From positions 1 to 64,000 of the forward strand of contig OENT01000108.1 in the NCBI GenBank assembly GCA_900239685.1: a stretch of DNA of 64,000 nucleotides, in the 5' to 3' direction. Source of the DNA: Rotaria macrura (Eukaryota; Rotifera; Eurotatoria; Philodinida; Philodinidae). The notes beneath the pieces were generated by a model. The model had not been told where the DNA came from. It saw only the letters and a program-made list of their open reading frames with translations, and made no database searches. The translations under genes and the position numbers were made by a program. Shown one piece after another: positions 49,972 to 60,900 of the stretch (position 1 is its first letter; each line of letters begins with the position of its first letter).

Positions 49972-52510
49972 CTAAAAGATAATCTCTTAGTCTCATTTCA
50001 TCATAAAGTGAAATGTCAAAATCGATCTCGAATGGTATCATTACAATGATTTAGAGTTATCATTAGTTGTTTTTTGTTGTTTGAATGTTTTGAAAAGAGT
50101 ATCTAGTGGGACATGACATATTCCGATTAGAAAGCAGAATGAGCGGTGAAAAGGAAAAACTCTCGATGAAAAGGCAATATATACAATTATATATACATGT
50201 ATATGGAATCAGAATGTAGCTTATTAGAAAACGCAAGAGTTTCTGTCAAATCGGCATGATCATTCAAGAATATACTTCGCTCTTTTTAATTAGTTCGATT
50301 TTCGGTTATGTGACAAGTATCTGCTTTACTACTTTCTGCCGATCTATTTGATTTAAAGAACCACGGTCACATATAGAAAGAAAGTCAATGCGTCAGTATT
50401 TTACTGAACATCCATAATAATGAATTTGCTGTGCATTGAGCTTGGATGTCCCAAAGAAAGTTAGCGGTATAGTTCATTTCAGTTACAGATAGTCAGTGCA
50501 ATCTCACTCTGTTAAAACTACTTCACATGTAAAATAACATTTCCATATACTCACTGCTGACAGAATAATGTCAGCATTAGATCATTGACCACAGAAAACA
50601 TACATAGATAATCAGAAAGAATTTATTTTATCCGAAGCGATATTTATTCGTTGTCAATCTCAACAAACGAATATTTCAAACTACTTTAAGTAGAATAAAT
50701 CAAAGATTTTACTATATTGAAATCATTAAGAATTATAACTGACTCAGCCGGCTTCAGTTTTAGTGTTCACCAGCATACTTATCGACTGCTCCAGAAAGCC
50801 TTTTCGGTATCAAAGCATACAGATTCTTCTTTTAGTTTTGCCATGTTATTTTTTCTAAAACAACTGGTAAAACAGATTCCTGTTTCATTCAAAACGACGT
50901 TTCACCCTTCTTTATAATCAACTAGGTGAAGGAGCATGGGTATTTCTAACCAGACAGTACTCATCAAAATACACTTATTTTTTTACAAGTTAATTTGTCG
51001 AGGACGTTACATCGTTGAAATAGCATTGTAACGAAGTTCGTCAATTCAGTTTACTATGTTTTAAATTGCATTTTACACTATCAATACCATGTAATTATTA
51101 CACCCATGTCTGATTTAGAATTTCAATGAATGAAGACTAATCTCATTTGAGTTCACAAAGAGGTCAGAAAACAAGTAAGCTTGAAACTAAAATCTGAATA
51201 CACTTTGATTAATTTAGTCAAAATTAGAAACACAGTGAAATATTTACATTTCATAGACAAGCAATTGTAAGTATATGAAACGAAATTTTCTTAATACGCT
51301 ACAGATCAATGTTTTTACTATATTAAATATAATTCAACAATAGTTATGCATGATATCCTATATATGAATGACTTTAGTAGGATAGAAGAAAATCGGCATC
51401 TTGATCATATGATCCAAGCTGGAGTCATGACTTCATTTCTTACCATAAGTTTAAACAAAAGCTTGGGGTCATACTGAAGAAAGGCATTCTACTATGAAAC
51501 CAAACGCTTTCCATAGTCGTTATACTACATGGAAGATACGTAGGATTCTTCGAGATATTGGAGGCGATGGCCCATATTGATCAACTGGCCCTCCACTTGG
51601 TTTCATCAAACTATATCATTTGCGAAACACTTGAATACTCCTCAACACACTACAAAAATGATAACTCTCTCGTACGGGAAGTTGATTCGAATTCGATTGA
51701 GTTGGATTCGATTGAAGTGGCAGTCATTGGTGGCATTGCCTTAATGAATTTGCCTCTCGATAGTTCTTCTTAATTGTGATAATCAACTTATCTCTCATTC
51801 GTGAGATCTGTATTCATTATCCTAGTAAATAATTTTTATTTATACACAGTTGTCGATTGCCAACAGAAGTCAGTGATAAAAATATGAGATGGAGTTATTC
51901 TCTATCGATAAAATAGAACACTTTATCTTCTATATTGTCGCAGATGCCCTCAAGTTAAATGTTCCTTCTTTACTCAGAAAGTCATTATCGAAAGTTTGTA
52001 TTGAAAACGTGAAGTTTCATATCTATTTGTCAAGGAATACAATCTAGAATAGACATTGATTATGCAATGATCGAGAAGCATAGCAGTTCAATAAACGATG
52101 AAAGTTTCTTTTTGAGTTTGAAAACATCTCGGTATTTTATATATATTGAAAACCTAATAAATCACTGCATGCTTTTCTCATATAGCTACATCGACGACAT
52201 CAACTTCATCAACTACAACGACTACTATCGGTGAAAGAAATTGTCTGTCGATTAATATTAAACTAGTTCTATTTCTGTTTATATAGTTAATTCAACATAT
52301 TCATGTTCAGAAGGTTCAATAGTTTCTTTTTCATGTAGCAGCTCACTCATGGCAGTCACGGTTGGCGTGACTGGTAAATGTCAAGGACTTAGTTCGTGTT
52401 CCTTCACGGCCGCAAATTCTTTATTTACTGATCCTTGTGTGACATATCCTGAAACGATGCTTGTGGTGTACTATTGTAATTGACAAATGAACTCGCAACT
52501 ACTTTTGAAC
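49972..52510 (+). repeat. Segmental duplication, copy B
   Basis: Counterpart of 35047-36545. It has about 900-950 bp of extra sequence (roughly 50190-51120) that is absent from copy A, then resumes as a near-identical block from about 51140 (AAACTAAAATCTGAATACACTTTG). The block carries a 71-codon frame (51558-51773). It ends with lectin exons at 52186-52230 and 52287-52483. I found no copy of the signal-anchor or first stalk exons upstream, so this looks like a 5'-truncated duplicate. Confidence 0.85.
52186..52483 (+). pseudogene. Partial SUEL-lectin gene copy with internal deletion
   Basis: Exons 52186-52230 (Thr/Ser stalk) and 52287-52483 (lectin) keep the splice sites, phase and stop of the intact gene. 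The lectin exon is exactly 78 nt shorter. The region coding the AxYG strand and the following CSSCSCIYCTC of copy A is missing, joined between two near-identical CxCTC hexamers. The remainder (GKCQGLSSCSFTAANSLF, TDPCVT, VVYYCN) stays open. Loss of the first half of the sugar-binding fold and the apparent absence of a 5' part make a functional lectin unlikely, although the frame is intact. Confidence 0.6.
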
Positions 52511-53071
52511 GCAATACATCCGAGAATAATGTATTTTTGTAACAATGTTAGCATTTGCATCTTTGGAGGCCTGCATTTAATTCAACGACATCATATGTCT
52601 AAAAAGTATGCATATCAGTTATGTTCACTTATTAAAATGTGTTAGATTTCGATCTTGTTTTCTTTGAGAATGCTTCCGTCTGTCAAATAAATAACTGAAA
52701 TGAAGTGTACAAAATATTGCAACCACACAAATTGTTGACGCCGAATTTGTACTCTACTTGAGCAACATCAATAATATTTGACAATTATTTGGCAATACGT
52801 CTTCATGTTTAGTTAAATTATGAGAAGATTGTTCAAAAAAATTTCGTCGCAAATGTATTCAGTCCATTTCACTTTCATATTCATCCTGGTAAGTTCTCGC
52901 CATGCTCAAGTGACAGAACGATAGAGCAGAAAGAAGCACAAAAATATACTTTTGATTTGAAATAGTACGTACTCGGTTGGAACAAAAGTTTGCGATCAAT
53001 TTTTGATCTTTATACCTGTAATATGTCACCTGGGTAAGAATTTCAACAAAACTATACAGTTCGGTCGAGAT
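52484..53071. other. Intergenic; no gene recognised
   Basis: Spacer between the truncated lectin copy and the candidate DNA transposon. The short frame on the minus strand (52859-53083) has no motif. Confidence 0.4.
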
Positions 53072-53860
53072 CAGGGCTGCCATTTCTTATTTTTCAAATG
53101 GGGTTGGTGAAAGTCCAAATGAGATATTTTTGGGGTATATTCCTTTTTAGAATGGGGTACATCATTGAGGCACATTATCTCTCACGCTAAAATGAAGGCT
53201 TTGATTGAGAAACCCCATGAAATTAAACTTCTTTTGTAAACAAAAAGTAACTCAATATTTCACTATTTTTATAAATGGATTAGCTTTATTGTTCGTTTCT
53301 CTCAAAAAACATTATACTAGCTTATCTATAAGTTTAGCTAGTTTGTCTCGAAATGTAAGAGATTCTTCGCCTGTTGTTGCGTCTGAATCATCAGAAATTT
53401 CAATTCCATAAACCTTGTTCAATTCCATGCGGATATTATCATCAAATCTATTGAAGAGAAAATCTAAAAATGGATTTACTATTGAGACAAAAAGAACTAT
53501 GTATTCGTCAAATGTAATAGGGAAAGGCAATGAAATAATGGGAAACGAGAAAAAGAGAAAAATTGAGTAAAATTTATTTCCTTGTTCATAGTGAAGATAG
53601 TATGCAAAACCGAATAATTCAAGATGCAATTAAACAAAATGGATGCTAATATCTACTGGTCAGATCTTTACCAATAAATTTAATTTTAGATGTTTTTATA
53701 TTATAGAAATGAGACAACTCTAGTGGAAAGATAGCTTATTTTCATTAGACGGTTCGTTAATCACACTGCACACTTAAAAGCTGAAATAGGATATAAGGTA
53801 TATACCCCATCGGGTATCAAGTTTTCTGGGGTACAAAATGGGGTACAATTGGCAGCCATG
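53072..53860. mobile_element. Non-autonomous DNA transposon candidate, hAT-like termini
   Basis: CAGGGCTGCCA (53072-53082) faces TGGCAGCCATG (53850-53860), an 11-bp terminal inverted repeat with one mismatch. The subterminal regions carry repeated GGGGTA/TACCCC motifs in opposite orientation on the two sides. The CAGgG-TG-CCA type of end recalls hAT elements. No 8-bp target duplication was found by eye. The 789-bp body has one 105-codon minus-strand frame (53312-53629) with an acidic SDDSDATTGEESLTF stretch but no transposase signature. Confidence 0.55.
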
Positions 53861-54033
53861 GATAACAGTAACATTATAATCAGTCAAACACTACTTTAGA
53901 GTTTTACTTGCCAGAGCATCATCAATATTAACGTATATTCCGTTCTCATTGTTTTTCTCATTTCTACATTTATTATGACTTTATATATGTTGAGATTGAA
54001 ATGATCCACCAACCTATTATCTCTTCAATGAAA

Positions 54034-54280
54034 TATATGTCGTAGGACAAATATTAAACCCAGTTCAGTTTTAAATCGAACTAGGACAGGTTAAAACTTT
54101 AATTATTCCTAGTTGATATTGGAATGAATTGTGAAGTGAACTAGTTCACTTCACAATGCATTCCAATATCAACTATAGCTGAGATCAAAATTTTAAAATC
54201 AACTAAGAATAATTAAAATTTCAATCTGTCCTAGTTCGATTTAAAACTGAACTGGATTTTAATTTGCCCTACGACATATA
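54034..54280. mobile_element. 247-bp foldback MITE, nearly full-length palindrome
   Basis: The whole segment is an inverted repeat. The ends TATATGTCGTAGG and CCTACGACATATA match exactly, the next ~100 bp match with few changes (CAGTTCAGTTTTAAATCGAA against TTCGATTTAAAACTGAACTG), and the centre is a perfect 24-nt palindrome GTGAAGTGAACTAGTTCACTTCAC at 54131-54154. It would extrude as a single long hairpin. There is no coding capacity. Confidence 0.8.
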
Positions 54281-55635
54281 CACTGTACTCTCCCACAAGA
54301 AGTGACACTTTATAAACACCAATCATGTTCTCGATAAAATCCAAAAAAAAAGAGAATCCATTTATCGCAATCAATTCGATGCCAGAATGCTTTGCAGATA
54401 AAAAATATATTAAGAGACTGATTTATTTGTCTCGTTGCTGTCCCCTTATAATCTCCACACTTTATTGGGCCATGGTTTTATTGGCCAAGGAATAATTAGC
54501 TTTGCTTCACTCTTTGAATTTCTCTTCCTGTTAACTGACCATAATGAGGGTGTGGGTGTTCGTTTGGCTAGTGAATAAGAGGATGTGAGTCTTCTCAGAA
54601 TTCAAAACCATACCCGCACCTACACTCTATGCCCGAACAACAAGTATCGTGGATGGTGCAATGATGCGTATTGATATAGGATATCAATCATCGTTCGAGT
54701 CTTGAGAAATATTTTGGCTTCGTCATCAAGGTTACGTATTTGGAACAGGAGAACAGAAGGGATCGATGACTATGCACAATTCTTTTATTCAACGAAAAGC
54801 ACGTATTTGCGTCAAAGTAAAAAGACTTATTCTACCATTAAGATACGAAACAGGAATTATCTTACTGATTTGAAAAGAAAACGTTTCTTCTGAACCTCCA
54901 CGAAGGTAGAATCAATGAAGTGTTTCCCAGAAATCGAGGCGCAATCGCAGCAGGGTGTGCAACAGTAATTTTCAATCGTGCGTTACCTCATTTACAGAGG
55001 GTGTGCGGTGAATGGTAGTCTTTGTTTTTGGTTTACATCCTACGCTTCACTTGTGTAGAATAAAAGAGAGCGAACATGCATAGAAAATATGTTCAGCATC
55101 GATCTTCTTAGATGTAAGCTCCACAACATTCAGTATTCCCACAAAATGAAATCAAACATCGAATGAATACACATTTTTGGACGCTTAGGAGCATTTACAC
55201 ATGTAAATCGAAAATATAGAACACGCTATTCAAACAACAACGGTTTTTCAATCTGACTTTTGTCTATCATCGTCATCTTAATCTGCACGCACACTCTGGG
55301 TGATAGACATTGGAATCATTGATATGATCACTACGCCAGTTTCTTGACGCTGCAAACGAACGAGTAAGGATCATATATAAATATATATATGATTGGCAGA
55401 TTGAAGTATTTAATGCTGAATAACATCTATTCATTTCAATTTAAAATTCTCACCAAAGTCTCGTTACTTTTTTTTCGCTCTGGGTCGCAATGACGCGGCA
55501 ATTAAGTGAGTGAGTGACATGATATTGTTTGATTCGTGTAAATATTTACAGATATCTTAATCATATATTATATTTCCACGCATTATAAAAGCTCTTTACT
55601 TGCATATTCTCTTGCAAAAACGAAAACAAGAATAG
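54281..55635. other. Intergenic; GTGGGT-rich imperfect repeat near 54545-54630
   Basis: Contains GAGGGTGTGGGTGTTCG (about 54546) and, on the opposite sense, CATACCCGCACCTACACTC (about 54610), an imperfect inverted pair. A 63-codon frame (54702-54893, +) has no motif. An AT microsatellite lies at about 55376-55390. Confidence 0.45.
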
Positions 55636-56061
55636 GCGACAATAAGTATCATCAGTGGCGAATGCTTGTGTGGATAGATCACCGTTTCTATTACCAAAGA
55701 AGCACTAGGTGCAAACAAAAATACGTTTGTGTGTCACTGCAAGGACTGTCGTAGATCTAGTGGCTCTCTTGCATCAATAAATGTTATAGCGGCTGAATCG
55801 GCTGTAAAAATAACTGGGATTCCTAAGATTTACCAAGAGGTTGGCTCGGATGGGGAAGCGACTGTTGAACATGCATTTTGTAGTACCTGTGGTGGCCAAA
55901 TCTATTCAACTACAACCAATTTGCCTGGTACAAGAATCGTTAAGTTGGGATTATTCGATGAAATTCCTAAACCATCCATGGAAGTGTATTGTAGAACAAG
56001 ACCGTCTTGGATCAAATCAATTGATGGCACAAAGAAATTTAATACAATGCCGGAAACATGA
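55636..56061 (+). pseudogene. GFA/CENP-V-type zinc protein with in-frame stop
   Basis: Glutathione-dependent formaldehyde-activating (GFA) fold. VCHCKDCRRSSG and FCSTCGGQIYSTTTNLPGTR provide the CHCxxC and CxxCG zinc motifs, and the tail CRTRPSWIKSI-DG is typical. Reading upstream in the same frame from Met 55729 gives SGECLCG, then TAG (55675-55677), then ITVSITKEALGANKNTF. The first zinc motif GxCxCGxI is therefore present but interrupted by one nonsense codon where the family usually has a polar residue; CAG to TAG would explain it. Frame entry at 55636 follows a possible acceptor (AATAG). Translation could start at Met 55729 (110 aa), but that product lacks the first motif. The closest style is fungal or bacterial GFA proteins, so horizontal origin is likely but unproved. 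Confidence 0.65.
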
Positions 56062-57130
56062 ACGTGACATCTTGATTGGTCAAAAACTTATGTGAATCGT
56101 TACTTCGTAGTGTGGGGTCATTGAATAAAAATAGAACTAAATCTATCTCATTGAATCTAAGCAATCATCGAGATGCCTTGTTGAAATTACTTCTTCACTA
56201 GAAGGTAAGTAAAATCAGCAAATTCACAAACCAGCAATTTCTCTGCTATTTTCGGTGCTTTAAAATGAATCTAAGAGGCTTGAAAACATGTCGGGCTATC
56301 TTGCTTAATAGTTTTGCACGCATAGATAGCGCTGCACGCCACTTCACTATTGGTTTGCTAAACTTGTGTGCCGAGCCAGATTTTCCAAACCTGTTCACTG
56401 AAAAATTCTAATTTAACCGAGTTTTTGAAAAAATCGTCCAACTGTTTTCGTTTTTAAAAATTTCTGTGAACTTCGTTGGTTTTTCTAACTTACAAGCGAA
56501 GTACACAGCTGGTCTGCATTGCTGTGAGTTTTCATGAAATAGTACAAGAATTTTGCTTTTGAATAATTTGTTGACTGTACTGAAATGTTGTTCAGTTGTT
56601 TCGTATTTCCCTGACCAGTTCTCGTTTCTCTGTCAAAGCAGAGAGTCTTCTAGGTTTTCTATATTTGTACGCCTAGAAATCCTCGAAATGCAAACGATGT
56701 ACTTTTCTCCTTCGATAGACTATAGTGTGCAAACTATATCAGACGTTGGATATTTGACCTACAATGTGGGTAGGTACAAAGACCTTGCCATTATGCACAC
56801 CCACATCCAAGAGCCCTACCCACATTACGCCTCTATGATTATTATGCCAATGTTGTTTTATTGAGAAACTCTTTATCATCAAGCAATCTAGATTCTTGTT
56901 CCTTCTTTATTTCATAATTGCTAAACGCCATTATCAGCGAGACAGTAACTTGATGGTATAACAAAAGAACTGAACCAAAGAGTAACTTCTCTTTGAAGGA
57001 AAACGAACCATGTGTCTTCAGCCTTCCTGGCAGCTGTACTACCAATTTACTAGAAAGGAGTGTTTATTTATTTTTTCGAATTCGGTCTTATAATCTAAAG
57101 AGAATACTTCGGTTATAGCATAGATGTGTT
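56062..57130. other. Intergenic between GFA and GST genes
   Basis: No gene recognised. A 103-codon frame at 56553-56864 (+) runs through the hairpin at 56763-56826 and has no motif. Confidence 0.4.
56763..56826. repeat. Perfect 12-bp inverted repeat containing GTGGGT
   Basis: AATGTGGGTAGG (56763-56774) and CCTACCCACATT (56815-56826) are exact reverse complements separated by 40 nt, which themselves contain CACACCCACATCC. It resembles the hairpin at 36585-36645 and the motifs near 54546, 58211 and 13875. Confidence 0.75.
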
Positions 57131-57962
57131 TCAATTTTTCTTCGCGACAAGTTTTGCCCGATATTGCTCTTCTGTTGGAGAGCCACTGAATCGGTTGAAT
57201 AGACGACCCTCCTTGAAATACTTGGCCAGTCCTGGACGCGCTTTCATTGTCTCTTCAAGTTTGTTCAATGCTTGGGACTCTTCGCCTACCGGTAACAATG
57301 CTGAATGGAAATCTTTTGCCAGTGTAAACGCATAAAATACGAAATAATCCGCAATGGTTGGTTCGTCTTGATCGTAGAAATACGATGTAGAACTTTTTGC
57401 AAGAAGATTATTCAACATCTTGAGATCACTAACAACCTTTGTCACCAGTTTTATATATGGATGGTTCGTATCCTCGAAATCCACCTGACTATAGAGGATC
57501 ATGAATAAACTCATAATAACATCAGTGTATGCACTGGAAACGACACCATCGATAAGACCTTGGAAAACAATTGGATCTTCAGCAGATGGTTTTGGGCTCC
57601 CGTACAAGTCAAATTTGCGTGCTATGAATTGTCCTAGAAGTAGAGACTAAACTATAGTATCAATTGTCTATATACTTTTAGTAGTCTAACAAACCAATGG
57701 GTAGAGTTTGACAAATCATACTTGTGTCATTCCAATGGAGTACGGGCAAATTACCAAATGGACCAGAAATGTTACTATCTGTCTTATGAGCAGGCCACAC
57801 ATCACTCATTGTTTCAAATAGCTCAAAATCGTCCTGATATTCAACATTCGAATATTTAGCCGCAACATCTTCGAGCATATAGCGAACCGCTTGAATACGA
57901 CCTCGAACATTCCAATAATACAAACGGACTTTGATCGTGTCTTGACTTGCACTTACCGACAT
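57131..57962 (-). CDS. Glutathione S-transferase (sigma-like)
   Basis: Two exons (57962-57695, 57633-57131) encode 256 residues. The N-terminal thioredoxin-like domain starts KVRLYYWNVRGRIQAVRYML, with Tyr15 or Tyr16 as the likely catalytic tyrosine. It continues with the cis-Pro block GNLPVLHWND and the glutathione-binding MICQTLPIGQFIARKFDLYG, where QT replaces the usual QS. The all-helical C-terminal domain has EPTIADYFVFYAF, the usual capping-box region. The insertions around residues 45-65 and the length (most family members are about 205-220 aa) are larger than usual. Role: conjugation of glutathione to electrophiles, or prostaglandin/peroxide chemistry. It converges with the GFA-type gene, whose fold also uses glutathione adducts in bacteria. 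Confidence 0.9.
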
Positions 57963-60900
57963 TTATGTGAATATAAAGGTGAATAAAGAAAATGGTAGTC
58001 CTCATCACTCTGCTTTTATATTACCTTTTCATATATTTACTCCTTCGTCACGAAAAAAGACTTATCAGTAAACTTTGAAGCGCTAAATATTTGCTGTTAT
58101 TATTATTGTTATTTCTTTACATTGGTATACAGCCAATGTGTAATGAATGACTGAATCAATAGAAAGCGATGTATTTTTAGACGTCGACAGCTATCTTGGC
58201 GCTTGCCTGAATGACGATTGGGGTGTGATTGTGGGTGTGGTTCAAATGTGTTACAACCCGGTTAGATCAGATTCGACGTCAATTAATTTTTTGTGTCTCA
58301 ACAAAATCTAGATCACACAATGACAGACCTATGTACGTGTATCGATCAATTTTCTTCTTTTCTTGAGGAGAAGAATCTATGAGTCGTTTTTTTATTTCAT
58401 TACATAGTGGAAAGCAAAGGATATGTCCTTGACTCTTACTGTTCGCTTCTTTCTGTAATAGTGATAAGTTAACGCAGCGGCATTAAGTGATAATACTTTC
58501 TTATTTTTCGTTTGGTTGTTGATACAATCAATGACTTGCAGATCAACCTTTGCCATACGATGTATTGGCTAGGAATTGCTGTACAACATCAATGCAAGGA
58601 AAACAGTGAATGAGTATTTTGATACATGCTTGTTCATTGTGTCAAACATTCTTCCAATCTGACATCCCTTGAAATAAAAAACATTGAAATAAATTTTATT
58701 TCTGAAAAAATACTCAGAAATCTAACCCGAACTGACCAAAGTTAGATACTGGCGTGGGCGTAGGTGTAGCTGTTTGTATGTGGTACTACTATGGATTTAG
58801 AGGATAACCCCACCAAATTCGCCGTCACACTCCCAAACATAATCTTTCATTAGAAAACTATTCTGACTTAACTCAGAATAGTTTAATTAAACAAAGTTCT
58901 GAAGTATTTAAGAACGCTAGGCTTAAAGGACCTTTCATATTATCGTCAATATCAATCTGATTCAATTGAGTTTTGAATTTTCTGAGCGTGGCCTATTTAT
59001 ATCAACATCAGATCATAAATAAGATACAAAAGATCGAACACGTCTAAGAGAAGTAATGTTTTACAGTTCACAACATTCAATTTTTTCTAACAAGACTTGG
59101 TACTATCTCATTTTCCATGAAAACTGACATTCTGCATCGCTGATCAGAGCACTTCACTAAATAACTATCACTTCGATTTAGTGGTATGAGTATTGGAAAT
59201 GCTTTTCACATCAGATTGCTTCCATATACACATGTATTGTGATCCTGAAGTACTTCTGCTATATTGTCGAATGAAAACTAAACACCTGACGAAAAAAGTA
59301 AACTAAAAGAATTTTTTTACTTCTTTATCTTCAATTCAACGCAGGATTCAAAATAAATCAGACTGATCGCATATTTGAATATAACTTCATCAGTTGTTAG
59401 TCTTTCAAGGGCGTACGCAAGATATGAATCAAAACTTTTGCTTGTGAAAATTGAACAAAAGAAATTAAGAAGGACATTTAACGCAACAAAAACGATCAAA
59501 GTTCAAAACTTTAAAAACAATTTTCTCCGATAATTCTAATAGATATTAAAGATTCAAGTAAAATATTGGATGAGTTGTATAGTCCATGAAAAGTATTATC
59601 GAGTGATCATCGTATGACAATTTTTATGCTCATCTTGACGGCATAATTATTAATCAGTTTCTTTTTAAGAATTCATCTATTTGAAACGATGGTTTATGAG
59701 CTCTTCAATAACAAAATAAATAAGTCAACATTAACAGGATATTTGGAGTTGGAATTTTCTTTATTTTGATAGAAATGGACCATCGTATCAGTTACAGACA
59801 CTGAAGTTTATAAATATTTTTTCGTCCGTTTAGCTAAAAAACATTTAGCAGGTTTTATTCATTATGAATAAAATTATGGATAGTAAAACCTTTTTATCTG
59901 AAAATCAATGCTTCAAGCTTTTAGTTTTAGCAAGAACAAGGTAAACTTGAAAAAACTGAGTAGATCATTACTTTAGTTTTTGTCACTAGTTAGTATAGTG
60001 TAAAGTGTTTCAAAGTCTATTTTCAAATTTTTAATGAATACAATCTGAATCTAATGAAAAGGGATTAGTGTGAAAGAATGAAAACTGGCTGAGTTATAGT
60101 GAAAACCTTGAGACTACCATTACCGTCAGAGTAACCTACGACAAGCAAATCGATGTTATACAAGAAATTTAAGACCAATAAATTTCATGACTATTCCGAA
60201 GTACGGTATAATATGATGAATTTGTTGCTACCGTCGTCGTTTTTACTTGTTTTCCTAGTGGCCAACAGATTAGATTTCTGAAAAATGTAATAAAGCAAGT
60301 GATGAGACAATGTCAATTAATTCTTGATTTTCATATTCATCTTCACGTTTTCCATACACACTGATTACATTAGTACTTGAAACCAATTCTATTGGAAACA
60401 ATGAGACACAAAGGCTTGGAGATCCACTTATAGTGAACAATGTAACCGACTTGTATAGCTAAAATCTTTAAAACTGATGTTTACTTTCTCAGTAAGACTC
60501 ACGCTCAACTGTTTATATTCACATGTTGATTTGAAGCAAGTATAGAAAGATTCTTTGAACATAGCTCTCAATATCTATCGAGAGAAGGCATTTTCACCGT
60601 CAAATTTGGAAACTCCACTACCTATCGTGAATGCATAGTACTATTATGAATATGAGCTGGAAATTCTAAACTAAAATTTTTAACTCAAATAAAACAATTA
60701 AGTTTTTTCTGAGCAGTCAGATTACTGTCACCCGGGATACTGTGCAATATTTTGCATTTATTTTAGTGAAATCGATTATACATCAAAAGTCTTTAAAAAA
60801 TATTTTAGCTCCGCATAATTAGAATACGGCCATATTTTGCCAATGGTCATCTAAATGAATGATTGAAGACAGCCTTTGTAGTGATAAATTTTATCATCTT

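Noticed and set aside
52186..52483. Second complete lectin gene
   Set aside because: No signal-anchor or upstream stalk exons could be found 5' of the duplicated segment and the lectin domain lacks 26 residues, so it is listed as a partial copy.
54702..54893. 63-codon frame between the MITE and the GFA gene
   Set aside because: Basic, repetitive composition without motif; no splice partners.
56553..56864. 103-codon plus-strand frame
   Set aside because: It reads straight through the perfect inverted repeat at 56763-56826, and its composition shows no protein-like pattern.
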